From contig NZ_JAQVBV010000001.1 of assembly GCF_028690125.1 (NCBI RefSeq), positions 62,001 to 126,000 of the forward strand: DNA of 64,000 nucleotides, read 5' to 3'. This stretch comes from Bacteroides sp. (GTDB lineage: Bacteria; Bacteroidota; Bacteroidia; Bacteroidales; Bacteroidaceae). Made by a program: the position numbers and the translations under genes. The notes under the pieces were generated by a model that worked only from the letters and a program-made list of their open reading frames with translations, was not told where the DNA came from and did not search any database. Numbering within the stretch: the first letter of the stretch is position 1; each line of letters begins with the position of its first letter. Of this stretch, positions 48,407-57,843 are shown piece by piece.

Positions 48407-48490
48407 TCTCATTAAGAACTTTAACCAAAGTGCATAATCAAATAATGCACACTTTAATGAAGTAAAACTTTACTTTAATATATCTTAGCT

Positions 48491-50809
48491 ATGGATGTCG
48501 ATATTGTAATACCTATTTATAACGCTTTTGATTTTGTAAATAAATGTATTGAAACTGTGATAGAGCATACAGATCTTACCAGACATACTTTATTGCTTAT
48601 CAATGACAAAAGCACGGATGAAAGGATCTTGCCTTTATTGAATTCTTTTATAGAGAACAATCAAGCTCTAAATATCAAATTGATAGATAACAAAGAGAAT
48701 CAAGGCTTTATCGGCACGGTGAACATTGGTATGCAAAATTCGCTGCATGACGTTGTTTTATTAAATAGCGACACAGAGGTTACAAAAAACTGGCTCCTTA
48801 AAATACAGAATTGTGCATATAGCAAACCGGCGGTAGCAACCGTAACGCCACTATCCAATAATGCGACACTGGCATCTGTTCCCGAATTTCTATCGGAAAA
48901 CAGATTGCCTTCAAGCATGACCGTAGATGAATATGCTGAGATTGTTGAAAAATGTAGCATGAATTTGTTTCCGGAAATACCCACGGCACATGGGTTCTGC
49001 ATGTACATCAAGCGAGAAGCCATAGATAACCTTGGTCTTTTCGACGAAAAAACATTCGGCAAAGGATACGGTGAAGAAAACGACTTTTCATATAGATGCT
49101 TACAAGCCGGATACAGGCATTTGCTATGTGATAATACATATATCTACCACAAAGGAACGCAATCTTTCTCCCAAGAAAAAACTGAATTGATAAATTCTCA
49201 CCTACAAATATTGAAAGAAAGATATCCTTCATGTTTTGCGAACACTGAACTTTTTATACAGCAAAATCCTATTTCAGAGATACAACTAAATATCCGTTAT
49301 GGCATAGATTTGTATTCTAAAAAAAATGTATTGATCATAATACACGAATTCAAAGCGATCAAGGAGAAGAATATCGGTGGAACGATTTTACATGTATATG
49401 ATTTGATAAAAAATATGCGAAAAGAATTCAACTTCCATATTGTTTATTACTCCATCGATGATTTCAGATATTATTTAACTTCATACCTTTCATCTGATCA
49501 GATTACGACTCCGTTAGGTTCCTATTTTTCATATACCACATTGAAACTTTACAATGATGAATTCAAAAAAGAAATCGAGAGACTTACAGATGCCTTAAGG
49601 ATAGATTTAATTCATATTCATCATTTAAGAGATATGTATCTGGATATTTTCAAAATAGCGGAAGAGAAAAAGATCCCTGTTATATATACGCTACATGACT
49701 TTTACTCGATGTGTCCTTCTGTGAAACTTTTTGATGAGAAGACATTCCTTTGTAATTACTCCGATCCGGAGGGGTGTAATTCATGCTTATCAAAGAAATT
49801 CAAACAGAATGTCAATATTATCCCGCTATGGAGAAAGGAGTTTTACAAGAATCTTAAAATAGTGAAGAAGATTATCGTTCCCTCGTTTAGTACTAAAAAG
49901 ATATTCTTGGATGTATACAAAGACTTAGTAATTGATGTAGTAGAACATGGATACGACAGAATAGACAACGCACAAAGTGGTCCCTATCGGAATAAAAGAA
50001 ACTGTAAGAATTTCAATATCGCCTTTATTGGAGGCATCTCAGAAGAGAAAGGACTGAGATATTTAAAGGAACTGATATCGGAAGCAAAAGGTTCGGATGT
50101 CACAATTCACCTCTTCGGAATAACAGAGAGCAAAAAACACAACACGAATACACGAAATTACATCTACCATGGCGAATATCTACAGAAAGATTTACCTAAT
50201 CTGTTATTTGAGAATAACATCAAATTAATTTGTTTAATGTCTATGTGGCCAGAAACATATTCTTATACTCTGACAGAAAGTTTAATTTCTGAGCTTCCTG
50301 TAATCACATTTGATTTGGGAGCCATTGCTGAAAGAGTGAAAGCCATTGATGCCGGATGGGTTTTGCCCATAAACAGTACAACGAAAGATGTTTTTAAGCT
50401 CATCTTGACCATTAAATCAACTCTTTCGGGAGAAGAATATAGAAGGAAAGTAGAGAACATACGACATTATTCAGAGGAAATGAAGTCTGTAAAAGAGATG
50501 ACAGATGAATATACTGAAATATATAATAGAATCATTAGCAGATTTCCCGTTTTAAACCAGGATGCAGATTGCATACAGGCAAAGGTTGAATTCTACCAGA
50601 AAAATAAAATACTTCCTTCATTAAATATTAAACTGATGGAGGAAAAGAAAGAGTACAAACGCGTAAAGGATATTATTAAAAGCTCCGCCCCTTTTAAGTA
50701 TGCCCTTAAGGAAGCACAAGATTATTACAAGACTCACACTAACAAAAAATGGAGAAACAAAATTATTTTTAAATTTATATGGTATCGGATTTTGTGTCTT
50801 CACATTTAA
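48491..50809 (+). CDS. Two-domain glycosyltransferase (GT2 + GT4)
   Basis: This 772-residue protein starts with a GT2 domain (residues 1-260: VDIVIPIYNAFDFVNKCIE, LLNSDTEVTKNW, GKGYGEENDFSYR). It continues with a GT4 domain (from about 280: NIGGTILHVYDLIKNM, IYTLHDFYSMCPSVKLF, FIGGISEEKGLRYL, and the donor-site motif SYTLTESLISELPVITFD). The fusion should make two consecutive linkages or a short repeat. The DxxD motif LLNSDT and an E(x7)E-like motif are present, so both domains may be active. It is upstream of the MBOAT gene, about 150 bases apart. Confidence 0.9.
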   Translation: MDVDIVIPIYNAFDFVNKCIETVIEHTDLTRHTLLLINDKSTDERILPLLNSFIENNQALNIKLIDNKENQGFIGTVNIGMQNSLHDVVLLNSDTEVTKNWLLKIQNCAYSKPAVATVTPLSNNATLASVPEFLSENRLPSSMTVDEYAEIVEKCSMNLFPEIPTAHGFCMYIKREAIDNLGLFDEKTFGKGYGEENDFSYRCLQAGYRHLLCDNTYIYHKGTQSFSQEKTELINSHLQILKERYPSCFANTELFIQQNPISEIQLNIRYGIDLYSKKNVLIIIHEFKAIKEKNIGGTILHVYDLIKNMRKEFNFHIVYYSIDDFRYYLTSYLSSDQITTPLGSYFSYTTLKLYNDEFKKEIERLTDALRIDLIHIHHLRDMYLDIFKIAEEKKIPVIYTLHDFYSMCPSVKLFDEKTFLCNYSDPEGCNSCLSKKFKQNVNIIPLWRKEFYKNLKIVKKIIVPSFSTKKIFLDVYKDLVIDVVEHGYDRIDNAQSGPYRNKRNCKNFNIAFIGGISEEKGLRYLKELISEAKGSDVTIHLFGITESKKHNTNTRNYIYHGEYLQKDLPNLLFENNIKLICLMSMWPETYSYTLTESLISELPVITFDLGAIAERVKAIDAGWVLPINSTTKDVFKLILTIKSTLSGEEYRRKVENIRHYSEEMKSVKEMTDEYTEIYNRIISRFPVLNQDADCIQAKVEFYQKNKILPSLNIKLMEEKKEYKRVKDIIKSSAPFKYALKEAQDYYKTHTNKKWRNKIIFKFIWYRILCLHI

Positions 50810-50956
50810 ACCATTCATGCCAGGAGATCTAATAAGAAAAAAGCCAACTAATCCTCTTAGCAAGACTTGTTTATACAACATCCTACTATAATTTATAAGC
50901 ATCATTTAACCAAAATAGCAATTTTATAGTTATTTTTGCACCCAAAAAGATAATTT

Positions 50957-52387
50957 ATGCTATTTAATTCTTTTGAATTTCTAGTTTTTTTACCAATTGT
51001 ATTTTTACTGTACTGGTTTGTTTTTAAAAAGCTGAAAACACAAAACATCTTAGTTGTAGTAGCCAGTTATCTATTTTATGGTTGGTGGGATTGGCGTTTT
51101 CTAATTCTGATAGCATTTACTACACTATGCAGCTATGCCAGTGGAATATTGCTCGAACGCCAGGAGGGGCATCGCCATATTCAACGCTGGATAAGTGCAG
51201 CCAACATTGTGTTAAACTTGATAATACTGTGTTTATTCAAGTATTTCAATTTCTTTTCTGAGAATCTGGCATATATATTTCGATGGTTAGGCTTTGAATT
51301 AGATTGGGTCACCCTGAATATACTACTCCCTGTAGGAATTAGTTTCTACACTTTCCAGGCACTTAGTTATACCATCGATGTCTATCGGAATAAGATAAAA
51401 CCGACACATGATATTGTAGCCTTCTTTGCTTTTATTAGTTTTTTCCCTCAATTAGTTGCCGGTCCTATTGAGAGAGCCACTAATTTACTGCCTCAGTTTG
51501 AGAAACCTCGAACTTTCGATTATACCGCCGCAGTCGATGGTATGAGACAAATACTATGGGGACTATTCAAGAAAATCGTGGTAGCAGACACTTGCGCTGC
51601 CGCTGCCAATCAGATCTTTGCAAATTATCAAACACTGGATAGTTTAAATTTGACTTGGGGAGCGTTCTTATTTACTTTCCAGATTTATGGAGACTTCTCC
51701 GGTTATTCGGATATAGCCATTGGTACTGCCAAATTGTTTGGTGTCAGCCTCCAAAGGAACTTCAATTATCCATATTTCTCGCGCGATATTGCTGAATTTT
51801 GGAGACGCTGGCATATTTCACTAACAACTTGGTTCAGAGATTATATCTATATTCCACTAGGAGGAAGCCGCTGCAGCAAGTGGAAATCTTTCCGAAATAC
51901 TATGATCATTTTTCTGGTTAGTGGACTCTGGCATGGAGCGAATTGGACTTTTATCTGCTGGGGAGCGTTCCATGCTTTATTATTTCTACCATTATTACTT
52001 ATGGAGAAAAACAGAAAATACAAAGATATAGTTGCCAAAAATAAACCCTTACCATCTTTTAAAGAAATCGGACAAATCATTATTACATTTCTCTTAGTAA
52101 TGATCGGTTGGGTTATTTTCCGCGCAGAGAATATAAAAGATGCCTGTCAGTACATCTTTTATATGTTCACAAAATGGGAGCCAAGTTCACTTGGATACGG
52201 AGGTAGATGTGTCCAATATATCCTGATTATGATAGTAATTGAATGGATACAAAGAAGACAGATGCATGGGCTGGAAATATCAAGAGTCAAGTATCCCATA
52301 ATCAGATGGGGATTATATTGTGCCATTTTCTACTATATATTCTATTATTCCAATAGCATACAAACATTTATTTACTTTCAATTTTAG
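50957..52387 (+). CDS. MBOAT family O-acyltransferase (AlgI-like)
   Basis: This 476-residue membrane protein has about 10 helices. It shows the MBOAT core FFPQLVAGPIERATNLLPQF, YIPLGGSRCSKWKSFRN and the catalytic histidine in FLVSGLWHGANWTFI. It would move an acetyl group across the inner membrane for O-acetylation of a polysaccharide, as AlgI or PatA do. It sits nine bases before the SGNH-like partner. A relic of a second copy of its 5' end is found near 54.87-54.92 kb. Confidence 0.93.
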   Translation: MLFNSFEFLVFLPIVFLLYWFVFKKLKTQNILVVVASYLFYGWWDWRFLILIAFTTLCSYASGILLERQEGHRHIQRWISAANIVLNLIILCLFKYFNFFSENLAYIFRWLGFELDWVTLNILLPVGISFYTFQALSYTIDVYRNKIKPTHDIVAFFAFISFFPQLVAGPIERATNLLPQFEKPRTFDYTAAVDGMRQILWGLFKKIVVADTCAAAANQIFANYQTLDSLNLTWGAFLFTFQIYGDFSGYSDIAIGTAKLFGVSLQRNFNYPYFSRDIAEFWRRWHISLTTWFRDYIYIPLGGSRCSKWKSFRNTMIIFLVSGLWHGANWTFICWGAFHALLFLPLLLMEKNRKYKDIVAKNKPLPSFKEIGQIIITFLLVMIGWVIFRAENIKDACQYIFYMFTKWEPSSLGYGGRCVQYILIMIVIEWIQRRQMHGLEISRVKYPIIRWGLYCAIFYYIFYYSNSIQTFIYFQF

Positions 52388-52395
52388 TATAAAAG

Positions 52396-53460
52396 ATGAA
52401 AAAGTTTATTGTAAAATGCCTATTCACTATATTCCCTGTCATGCTAGTAATCTATGCTTGTGGATTCTATTTAAATTTTTACTTGACGGACAAGCTAATA
52501 AATTCTGGCGACTTAGGAAAACTAGGATATATTTATATTGATAAAAGTAATCAAGACGATTTATCCCCTCAATTATCAGAGAACAGAGTAGATGAATATA
52601 ATGATACTATACAGGACAAATATAGGATAATGACTATCGGAGACTCTTTTAGCCAACAAGGAATAACTGGTTACCAAAACTATTTAGCCACTAATTTGGG
52701 AGAAAGAATCCTCAACTACCCTAGTCCGTTAGACCAAGGATTTTATCCGGAAGAAATGGCTATGCATTTACTTAACAATGACATCTATAATAAATTAGGA
52801 TGTAAAATTGTCATTATTGAAGCTGTTGAAAGAGAATTTGTACAGCGCATACTTAATTATAGAGCTTTAGAGCAGACTGACTCTCCTGTTGAACAAATAA
52901 ACAAACAAAACAAGATATCCTCTCAAGAGGATAAGCCTAAGAAAGAAAAGCCCGTCCAGAAAAATAAAGACTATTTAATTGAGACTTTCAAATACTTTAA
53001 ATATCAATTATATAAATCAAAAAGACCTGTCAGAGAAGCAATGTTAGATGCGGATTGTTTCTCAGCTCCACCTTACAATACTCTTTACTTTTATAAAGAT
53101 GACCTACTAAAACTTTCACTTTCCCCTGAAGAGAGAAGTGAAGTTTTGGAAAGACTAAACCATATCCATCAAACCTTTCAAAAACGAGGAATCCAACTCT
53201 ATTATATGATAGCACCAGACAAATACGATACATATCTACCCCACATAGTAAATAATCCATATCAACCTAAGATAGTACTGGATCAACTGGAAGAGGATGG
53301 AATTAATGAACTAGAATGGTTTATTAACCCTAGAGACACACTTAGAGAAATGATATCTAACGGAGTAAAAGATGTATATCATATAGATGACACTCACTGG
53401 ACAATTAAAGCCAGCGAAGCTGTCGGCAATGTGATTGCAAACAAAATTCAAACGAAATAA
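52396..53460 (+). CDS. SGNH/AlgJ-like O-acetyltransferase partner
   Basis: This 354-residue protein has an N-terminal signal anchor (about residues 6-27) and a periplasmic SGNH-like fold. It has GDSFSQQG for the nucleophile serine and YHIDDTHWTIKASEAVG for the D-x-x-H dyad, as in AlgJ/AlgX-type enzymes. A Lys/Glu-rich stretch (about 170-200) interrupts the domain. It follows MBOAT by nine bases and probably receives its acetyl group to modify the surface glycan. Confidence 0.85.
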   Translation: MKKFIVKCLFTIFPVMLVIYACGFYLNFYLTDKLINSGDLGKLGYIYIDKSNQDDLSPQLSENRVDEYNDTIQDKYRIMTIGDSFSQQGITGYQNYLATNLGERILNYPSPLDQGFYPEEMAMHLLNNDIYNKLGCKIVIIEAVEREFVQRILNYRALEQTDSPVEQINKQNKISSQEDKPKKEKPVQKNKDYLIETFKYFKYQLYKSKRPVREAMLDADCFSAPPYNTLYFYKDDLLKLSLSPEERSEVLERLNHIHQTFQKRGIQLYYMIAPDKYDTYLPHIVNNPYQPKIVLDQLEEDGINELEWFINPRDTLREMISNGVKDVYHIDDTHWTIKASEAVGNVIANKIQTK

Positions 53461-53566
53461 CACGATTCAGTTTTAGAATAAAATAAGCTCCTCAAAACTA
53501 AATAAAAGGAAAATATCAAAACTAAAAGAATGCCTACAACACGACATATAAGCTAAATGATGGTAT

Positions 53567-54712
53567 CTACAAATCAGTAGCTTGCAGGAAATCCGAGATA
53601 TAATTTCCCATAGTATATTTTCCAGACATAAACTCTTTAGCATTTCTGCCCATTTCCTTTCTCAATATAGGATCACTCAATTTAGTAATTGCCAAAGCCA
53701 GTTCGTCAATATCACCTCTTCTATATAATATGCCGTTATAATTATTCCGAATTTGTTCTCTATTAGCCTCAATGTCAGTTGCAACTACGGGTAGTCCCAT
53801 CTTCTGGGCTTCTATATCAACCTTTGATAATGTTTCTGACCTTGAACAAACCAGTAGTACATCCGATTGTTCATAATAGGTTGAAATATGAGTTGTATAT
53901 TCTAAAATAGAAACATATTCTCCCAAGTTATTTTTCTGAATAAACTCGGATATATAATTTGTATAAGCCCCCGCTGTCGCACCTACTAGCAAAAGTCGAA
54001 AGTTCAGATTAAATTTAGTGACTAATAGTTTAGCCGCTTTTACAGCATCTTCTTGTCCCTTATTGTCATCAAAATGTCCTATTAATAAAAGAGTATAATA
54101 AGGATGCTCCCCTCCCGCTCCCTTTACTAAGTCTGTTCCCACAGCTACATGAATTTTGCAGATCCGGTTCATCCCTGAAATATAAGACTTATAATAATTC
54201 AAAGTATAATCTGAAACAACGAAAACAGATTTGGATAAATGATCAAGCCATCGCAAAATTCGTTTCTCTGAATACAAATAAGAATAAATCCCAACATGAG
54301 GAGGTACTTCATGAATAAACCAAAAGTGTGTATATCCACCCCATCTACAAGCCAAAGCTGTTACAGGTGAAGCTATAGTATTTGTCATTACAATATCCGG
54401 CTCAATAGTTTTTAAATATTTCAGAGTCTTATATGCATACCTGAGAATTTTAAAAAAACGGAAAATGGGTTTTATTAAGGGCTTCTTCGTAGAAATAATC
54501 ATCCACCAAGGTTGCTTAATTATGGCATACCCATTAAGATAAGGCTTAAAAGATTCTACAAGATCTTTCTGTTTTGGGGCTATAAGATATATTTCATATT
54601 GTGGACACATAGTTCTTATCCCGCTCACTAAGTCGAACAAACACCCCTGCGCCCCTCCCTGCATACTAGCATCATGGGACATAATAACTATTTTTTTACT
54701 TTGATTATTCAT
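53567..54712 (-). CDS. Glycosyltransferase family 4
   Basis: This 381-residue GT-B fold transferase has an N-terminal glycine-rich SHDASMQGGAQGCLFDLVSG, then MTNTIASPVTALACRWGG and HFWFIHEVPPH. The C-terminal donor domain reads LLIGHFDDNKGQEDAVKAAK, SRSETLSKVDIEAQKMGLPV. It is on the opposite strand to the neighbouring MBOAT/SGNH genes. Part of its 5' half exists a second time as a decayed copy at about 54946-55100. Confidence 0.92.
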   Translation of the reverse strand: MNNQSKKIVIMSHDASMQGGAQGCLFDLVSGIRTMCPQYEIYLIAPKQKDLVESFKPYLNGYAIIKQPWWMIISTKKPLIKPIFRFFKILRYAYKTLKYLKTIEPDIVMTNTIASPVTALACRWGGYTHFWFIHEVPPHVGIYSYLYSEKRILRWLDHLSKSVFVVSDYTLNYYKSYISGMNRICKIHVAVGTDLVKGAGGEHPYYTLLLIGHFDDNKGQEDAVKAAKLLVTKFNLNFRLLLVGATAGAYTNYISEFIQKNNLGEYVSILEYTTHISTYYEQSDVLLVCSRSETLSKVDIEAQKMGLPVVATDIEANREQIRNNYNGILYRRGDIDELALAITKLSDPILRKEMGRNAKEFMSGKYTMGNYISDFLQATDL

Positions 54713-54871
54713 TTTTATATCCAGATATATTTTGTATTTCCCAACCTGAGAATTTATTACTAATAAAAGAGTCTGAGCTGTATTGTATAGTGATAATATT
54801 TTCTACCATCATATTTATAAATAAAAACGATTCATTTTTCACACTGTTTTACAACAAAAATAAAACTTATA

Positions 54872-54922
54872 ATATTTGATTCTTTTGCATTTCCAATCTT
54901 TTTGCCAACTGTATTTTCGTAT
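54872..54922 (+). pseudogene. Relic of the MBOAT gene 5' end
   Basis: Codon by codon the sequence reads IFDSFAFPIFLPTVFS, against LFNSFEFLVFLPIVFL at the start of the intact MBOAT gene at 50957. The ATG is lost. Only about 17 codons are recognisable. Confidence 0.6.
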
Positions 54923-54945
54923 ATTAAAACATTTCACGTATTCAG

Positions 54946-55100
54946 CGCAATCCCAAAATATAAGATTCATAATTATCAAAAGTATATATGAAATTGCGAA
55001 AACAGACCTAAGCAAATAATTGAATTATTACAAAAGTATTTTCTCTGAACACAAATAAGAACAGCCATAATATGAGTTGGTACTTCATGAACAATATCCA
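54946..55100 (-). pseudogene. Relic of a GT4 gene segment
   Basis: The sequence aligns at the DNA level with about 54175-54325 of the intact GT4 gene. Shared stretches include GAAAACAGA, TTTCTCTGAA, ACAAATAAGAA and GGTACTTCATGAA in the same order and spacing. Many substitutions and stops are present. Confidence 0.65.
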
Positions 55101-55212
55101 TATCCAGTTAATCGGCAGACTAGAATTACTATAGAAAAGGTTATATATTACTAACACCACACTCTTAGTTGTTAGCTTAGGAAAAAGAACAAACCTAGCC
55201 TATAACAGCCTT

Positions 55213-56055
55213 TTATTGAATATTATCACTAATTACATTTGGCTCTGCGTAAAGTTGGTATTCTTTATAATATTCATCTTTTACTAATACTATTTTCGAT
55301 TTTGAAGTTATCCAAACACAACAAGGAACCGTATTCTTTGCTTTATATGTAAATAACTCATTATACTTCTCCAAAAAAATGCCATCTTTATCAGTATAAA
55401 CAGGAGAAGTTGAATACAAAGTATTTATATAATCAATAAAAATATTCTTACTCTTTTCAAGAAAATCCAATTTGTCTTTTTTCTCTTTATCATAAAGAAG
55501 CACATTAACGAATGGAACATTTTGAAACATACCTTCACATGTAACAAACTCATATTCTTTCAAAAAATCAAGATAAGATGTAGCGTGACCGATAGAACCT
55601 TTTATATCCTTCCAATTGTAACAAAGAAAATCTTTATCGTTTGTTATTTCGACTTTTACCGTATCACTACAATAAATCATTTTATTATCTTTATAACCTA
55701 ATAAATAAGTCTTATATTTACCAGGTAGATAAAAATGATGCGACCAATAACGATAAGAAGTAGCATAGCGAGTCCCTTGTTCAAGAATCTTCATACTACC
55801 ATCTATATTCAAAACATTCCATGTAATTGAATCATATATATCCATTAAACTTAATACGCCAAAATACTTATCAGGAAATAAGTTAAATTCCACCCCTTCA
55901 AAAATATCACTTCGTGCCTCCTTTACTCCTAACTTAAGTGGAATTATATTTTCTAAATTACCCTCTTCAGGATCCACACTTGGCAACACACCATTATCTT
56001 TATCCGAACAAGAAAAGAATAGTGTAATAAAAAATACATAAAATATTTTTTTCAT
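55213..56055 (-). CDS. Lipoprotein of unknown function
   Basis: This 280-residue protein has a lipoprotein signal peptide (MKKIFYVFFITLFFSCSDK, with C16 as the likely lipidated residue). A low-complexity region follows and then a beta-rich part (for example HFYLPGKYKTYLLGYKDNKM) reminiscent of PKD-like surface lipoproteins. No enzyme motif was found. It lies alone inside the glycan locus; its role is unknown. Bacteroides lipoproteins of this type are often surface-exposed. Confidence 0.7.
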   Translation of the reverse strand: MKKIFYVFFITLFFSCSDKDNGVLPSVDPEEGNLENIIPLKLGVKEARSDIFEGVEFNLFPDKYFGVLSLMDIYDSITWNVLNIDGSMKILEQGTRYATSYRYWSHHFYLPGKYKTYLLGYKDNKMIYCSDTVKVEITNDKDFLCYNWKDIKGSIGHATSYLDFLKEYEFVTCEGMFQNVPFVNVLLYDKEKKDKLDFLEKSKNIFIDYINTLYSTSPVYTDKDGIFLEKYNELFTYKAKNTVPCCVWITSKSKIVLVKDEYYKEYQLYAEPNVISDNIQ

Positions 56056-56662
56056 ACCAATATAGTTTGTAAGAATTTTATAAACACATTTACCCTATCT
56101 AATAAAACACTTAAAAAATAACATATTCTAAAGTCCATTATTTCACCCCCTAAACATTGCTATACAAAAAAACAAGAATAATGCTATGTGAACAAAATTA
56201 AAGAAATCACATGAGATTTCCAAATCATTTAACAGAAAAAAACCTGAAAATATATTATTAAATAGAGTCCACTGATTAACACCAACTTATTGCCCAGTTG
56301 AGTTGTTTTTATTTTATCGATAAATCAGTCTAAAACAGCTCCATTTGTATATTTAATGATAGTATTATAGATTTTAGTTTACAAGAAAAAAAAACAGATG
56401 GATATTGACGAGTTTAAATAATTTCACCCGTTGAATTCAATTGAGCGTTCTCCTTTCATAGGATAAAATAGGAAACTATATAATACATGTCAAAATCACG
56501 GCAAGTACAGTGATGTATCAAATGCACCAAGAATCGAATTGGAATTGTAGCCCACCCAACCAGATGATGATCGTTTTGTCCAGAATACAAAGTCGGAATT
56601 ATCACCTTTTATAAAAAACATTCAAATCAAATTGGTAAAACAATGTCATATCTATTCATTAA
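56056..56662. other. Intergenic, 600 bases, AT-rich
   Basis: No established gene was recognised. A 41-codon minus-strand frame at 56496-56621 reads MFFIKGDNSDFVFWTKRSSS, continuing to GAFDTSLYLP. It has sensible composition and could be the C-terminal remnant of a larger protein or a real small gene; I do not recognise it. The remainder is non-coding. Confidence 0.4.
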
Positions 56663-57646
56663 TCATAAACGATCTTTATCACGAGTAATCAAACAAGGAA
56701 TTAGCCAACTAAAACTTTTAGTAAAACGTTCCACATAATAACTACTAATAACCCCTTTAAACAAAAGATTCAACTCTTGATACAACTTTTGTTTTACGTC
56801 TATAGCAACACTCAACCTCTTTATTTCTTTATAAAAGCTACCGTGCCGTACAGACTTCTTTTGCCATCCTATGCATGGAGCTATACATTCAATTTTCTTT
56901 ACTATACACATATCCTCCCTAATCCCTTCGCCTGTTCTTTGAGCTTTCTTAGTTGTACTGACTCCATGCACACGAAACCGATTCAGTTTTTCATATACTT
57001 CGATAACTTTTCCATGCCGAGCCATCTCTATCCAAAAGAGCCAGTCTCCACTATAACGCATAGAAAAACAAGACAAGTCTTTTATTTGCTCAAAACATTG
57101 CTTCCGAAAGACAACGCCACTTGCATTGTAAATATAATTACGCCAGTATAGATTATGCAATATGTACTCTTCTCCATCAAACACACCCAGATGATGAGCA
57201 TTTTTCAGTTGCTTCGAACCCCAACGGTCAAAGTCCGTAGGCAATATATCTCCGCTTTCATCGATACAATGAGAACCCAAAAAACAAAAAGAAGCTTCCG
57301 GGTATTGATTTAATGCCGCAATAGCTTTCTCCAGAAACAAAGTTTCAGCCGCATCATCACTCTCTGCAATCCAAATATATTTCCCACGAGACAAAGCAAT
57401 ACCTTTTTGCCACTGAGCAAAAGGACTTCCTGTATTCTTTGAATTTACCTCTAAATGCCTGACGCGAGAATCGTCACGATAATTATTTAGAACAGAGATG
57501 CTATCGTCCGTTGAAGCGTCATCCAACAATATAAGTTCAAAATTCGTATATGTCTGAGACAGTACGGATTCTATACGTCGTTGCAAAAAGCGGGCATAGT
57601 TATAATTAGGAATAATTACACTGACTTCTATCGAATGATTTTCCAT
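56663..57646 (-). CDS. Glycosyltransferase family 2
   Basis: This GT2 enzyme of about 327 residues has VSVIIPNYNYARFLQRRIES, LLDDASTDDSISVL and WIAESDDAAETLF (metal site). The start is the ATG at 57646 (MENHSIEV); a TTG four codons upstream is less likely. A minus-strand -7-like TATCTTTG lies about 50 bases upstream. It is divergent from the last plus-strand operon. Confidence 0.92.
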   Translation of the reverse strand: MENHSIEVSVIIPNYNYARFLQRRIESVLSQTYTNFELILLDDASTDDSISVLNNYRDDSRVRHLEVNSKNTGSPFAQWQKGIALSRGKYIWIAESDDAAETLFLEKAIAALNQYPEASFCFLGSHCIDESGDILPTDFDRWGSKQLKNAHHLGVFDGEEYILHNLYWRNYIYNASGVVFRKQCFEQIKDLSCFSMRYSGDWLFWIEMARHGKVIEVYEKLNRFRVHGVSTTKKAQRTGEGIREDMCIVKKIECIAPCIGWQKKSVRHGSFYKEIKRLSVAIDVKQKLYQELNLLFKGVISSYYVERFTKSFSWLIPCLITRDKDRL

Positions 57647-57760
57647 TACAAAACACACAATTAATCTTGGCTATTATAGTATATTTACAGACAAAGATAA
57701 AGATATTATCTTTAGAAAAAATTCTAGCTCTCTATTATTTAGCAAAAAAGCACATAGCAC

Positions 57761-57791
57761 TTGTTACAACCAAATAAAATACCTACATTTG
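57761..57791 (+). promoter_or_regulatory. Probable promoter of the LOS-decoration operon
   Basis: TACATTTG (57784-57791) matches the -7 consensus, with an imperfect -33 (TTG at 57761-57763) 20 bases upstream. The ATG of the first gene is at 57844. Confidence 0.5.
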
Positions 57792-57843
57792 TAGGATTTT
57801 AAGATAACCCCCTTAACTCTTTAACTAACATAGTAATTAATTT

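Larger units (their letters stand above)
54713..55212. other. Intergenic with decayed gene copies
   Basis: This 500-base stretch is not empty: it holds a relic of the MBOAT gene start (54872-54922, plus) and a relic of the GT4 gene (54946-55100, minus), described separately. The rest is AT-rich with no further feature recognised. Confidence 0.6.

Noticed and set aside
57761..57791. Short inverted repeat CCTACATTTGTAGG over the promoter as an operator
   Set aside because: Only about 5-6 bp per arm in AT-rich DNA; cannot be told apart from chance.
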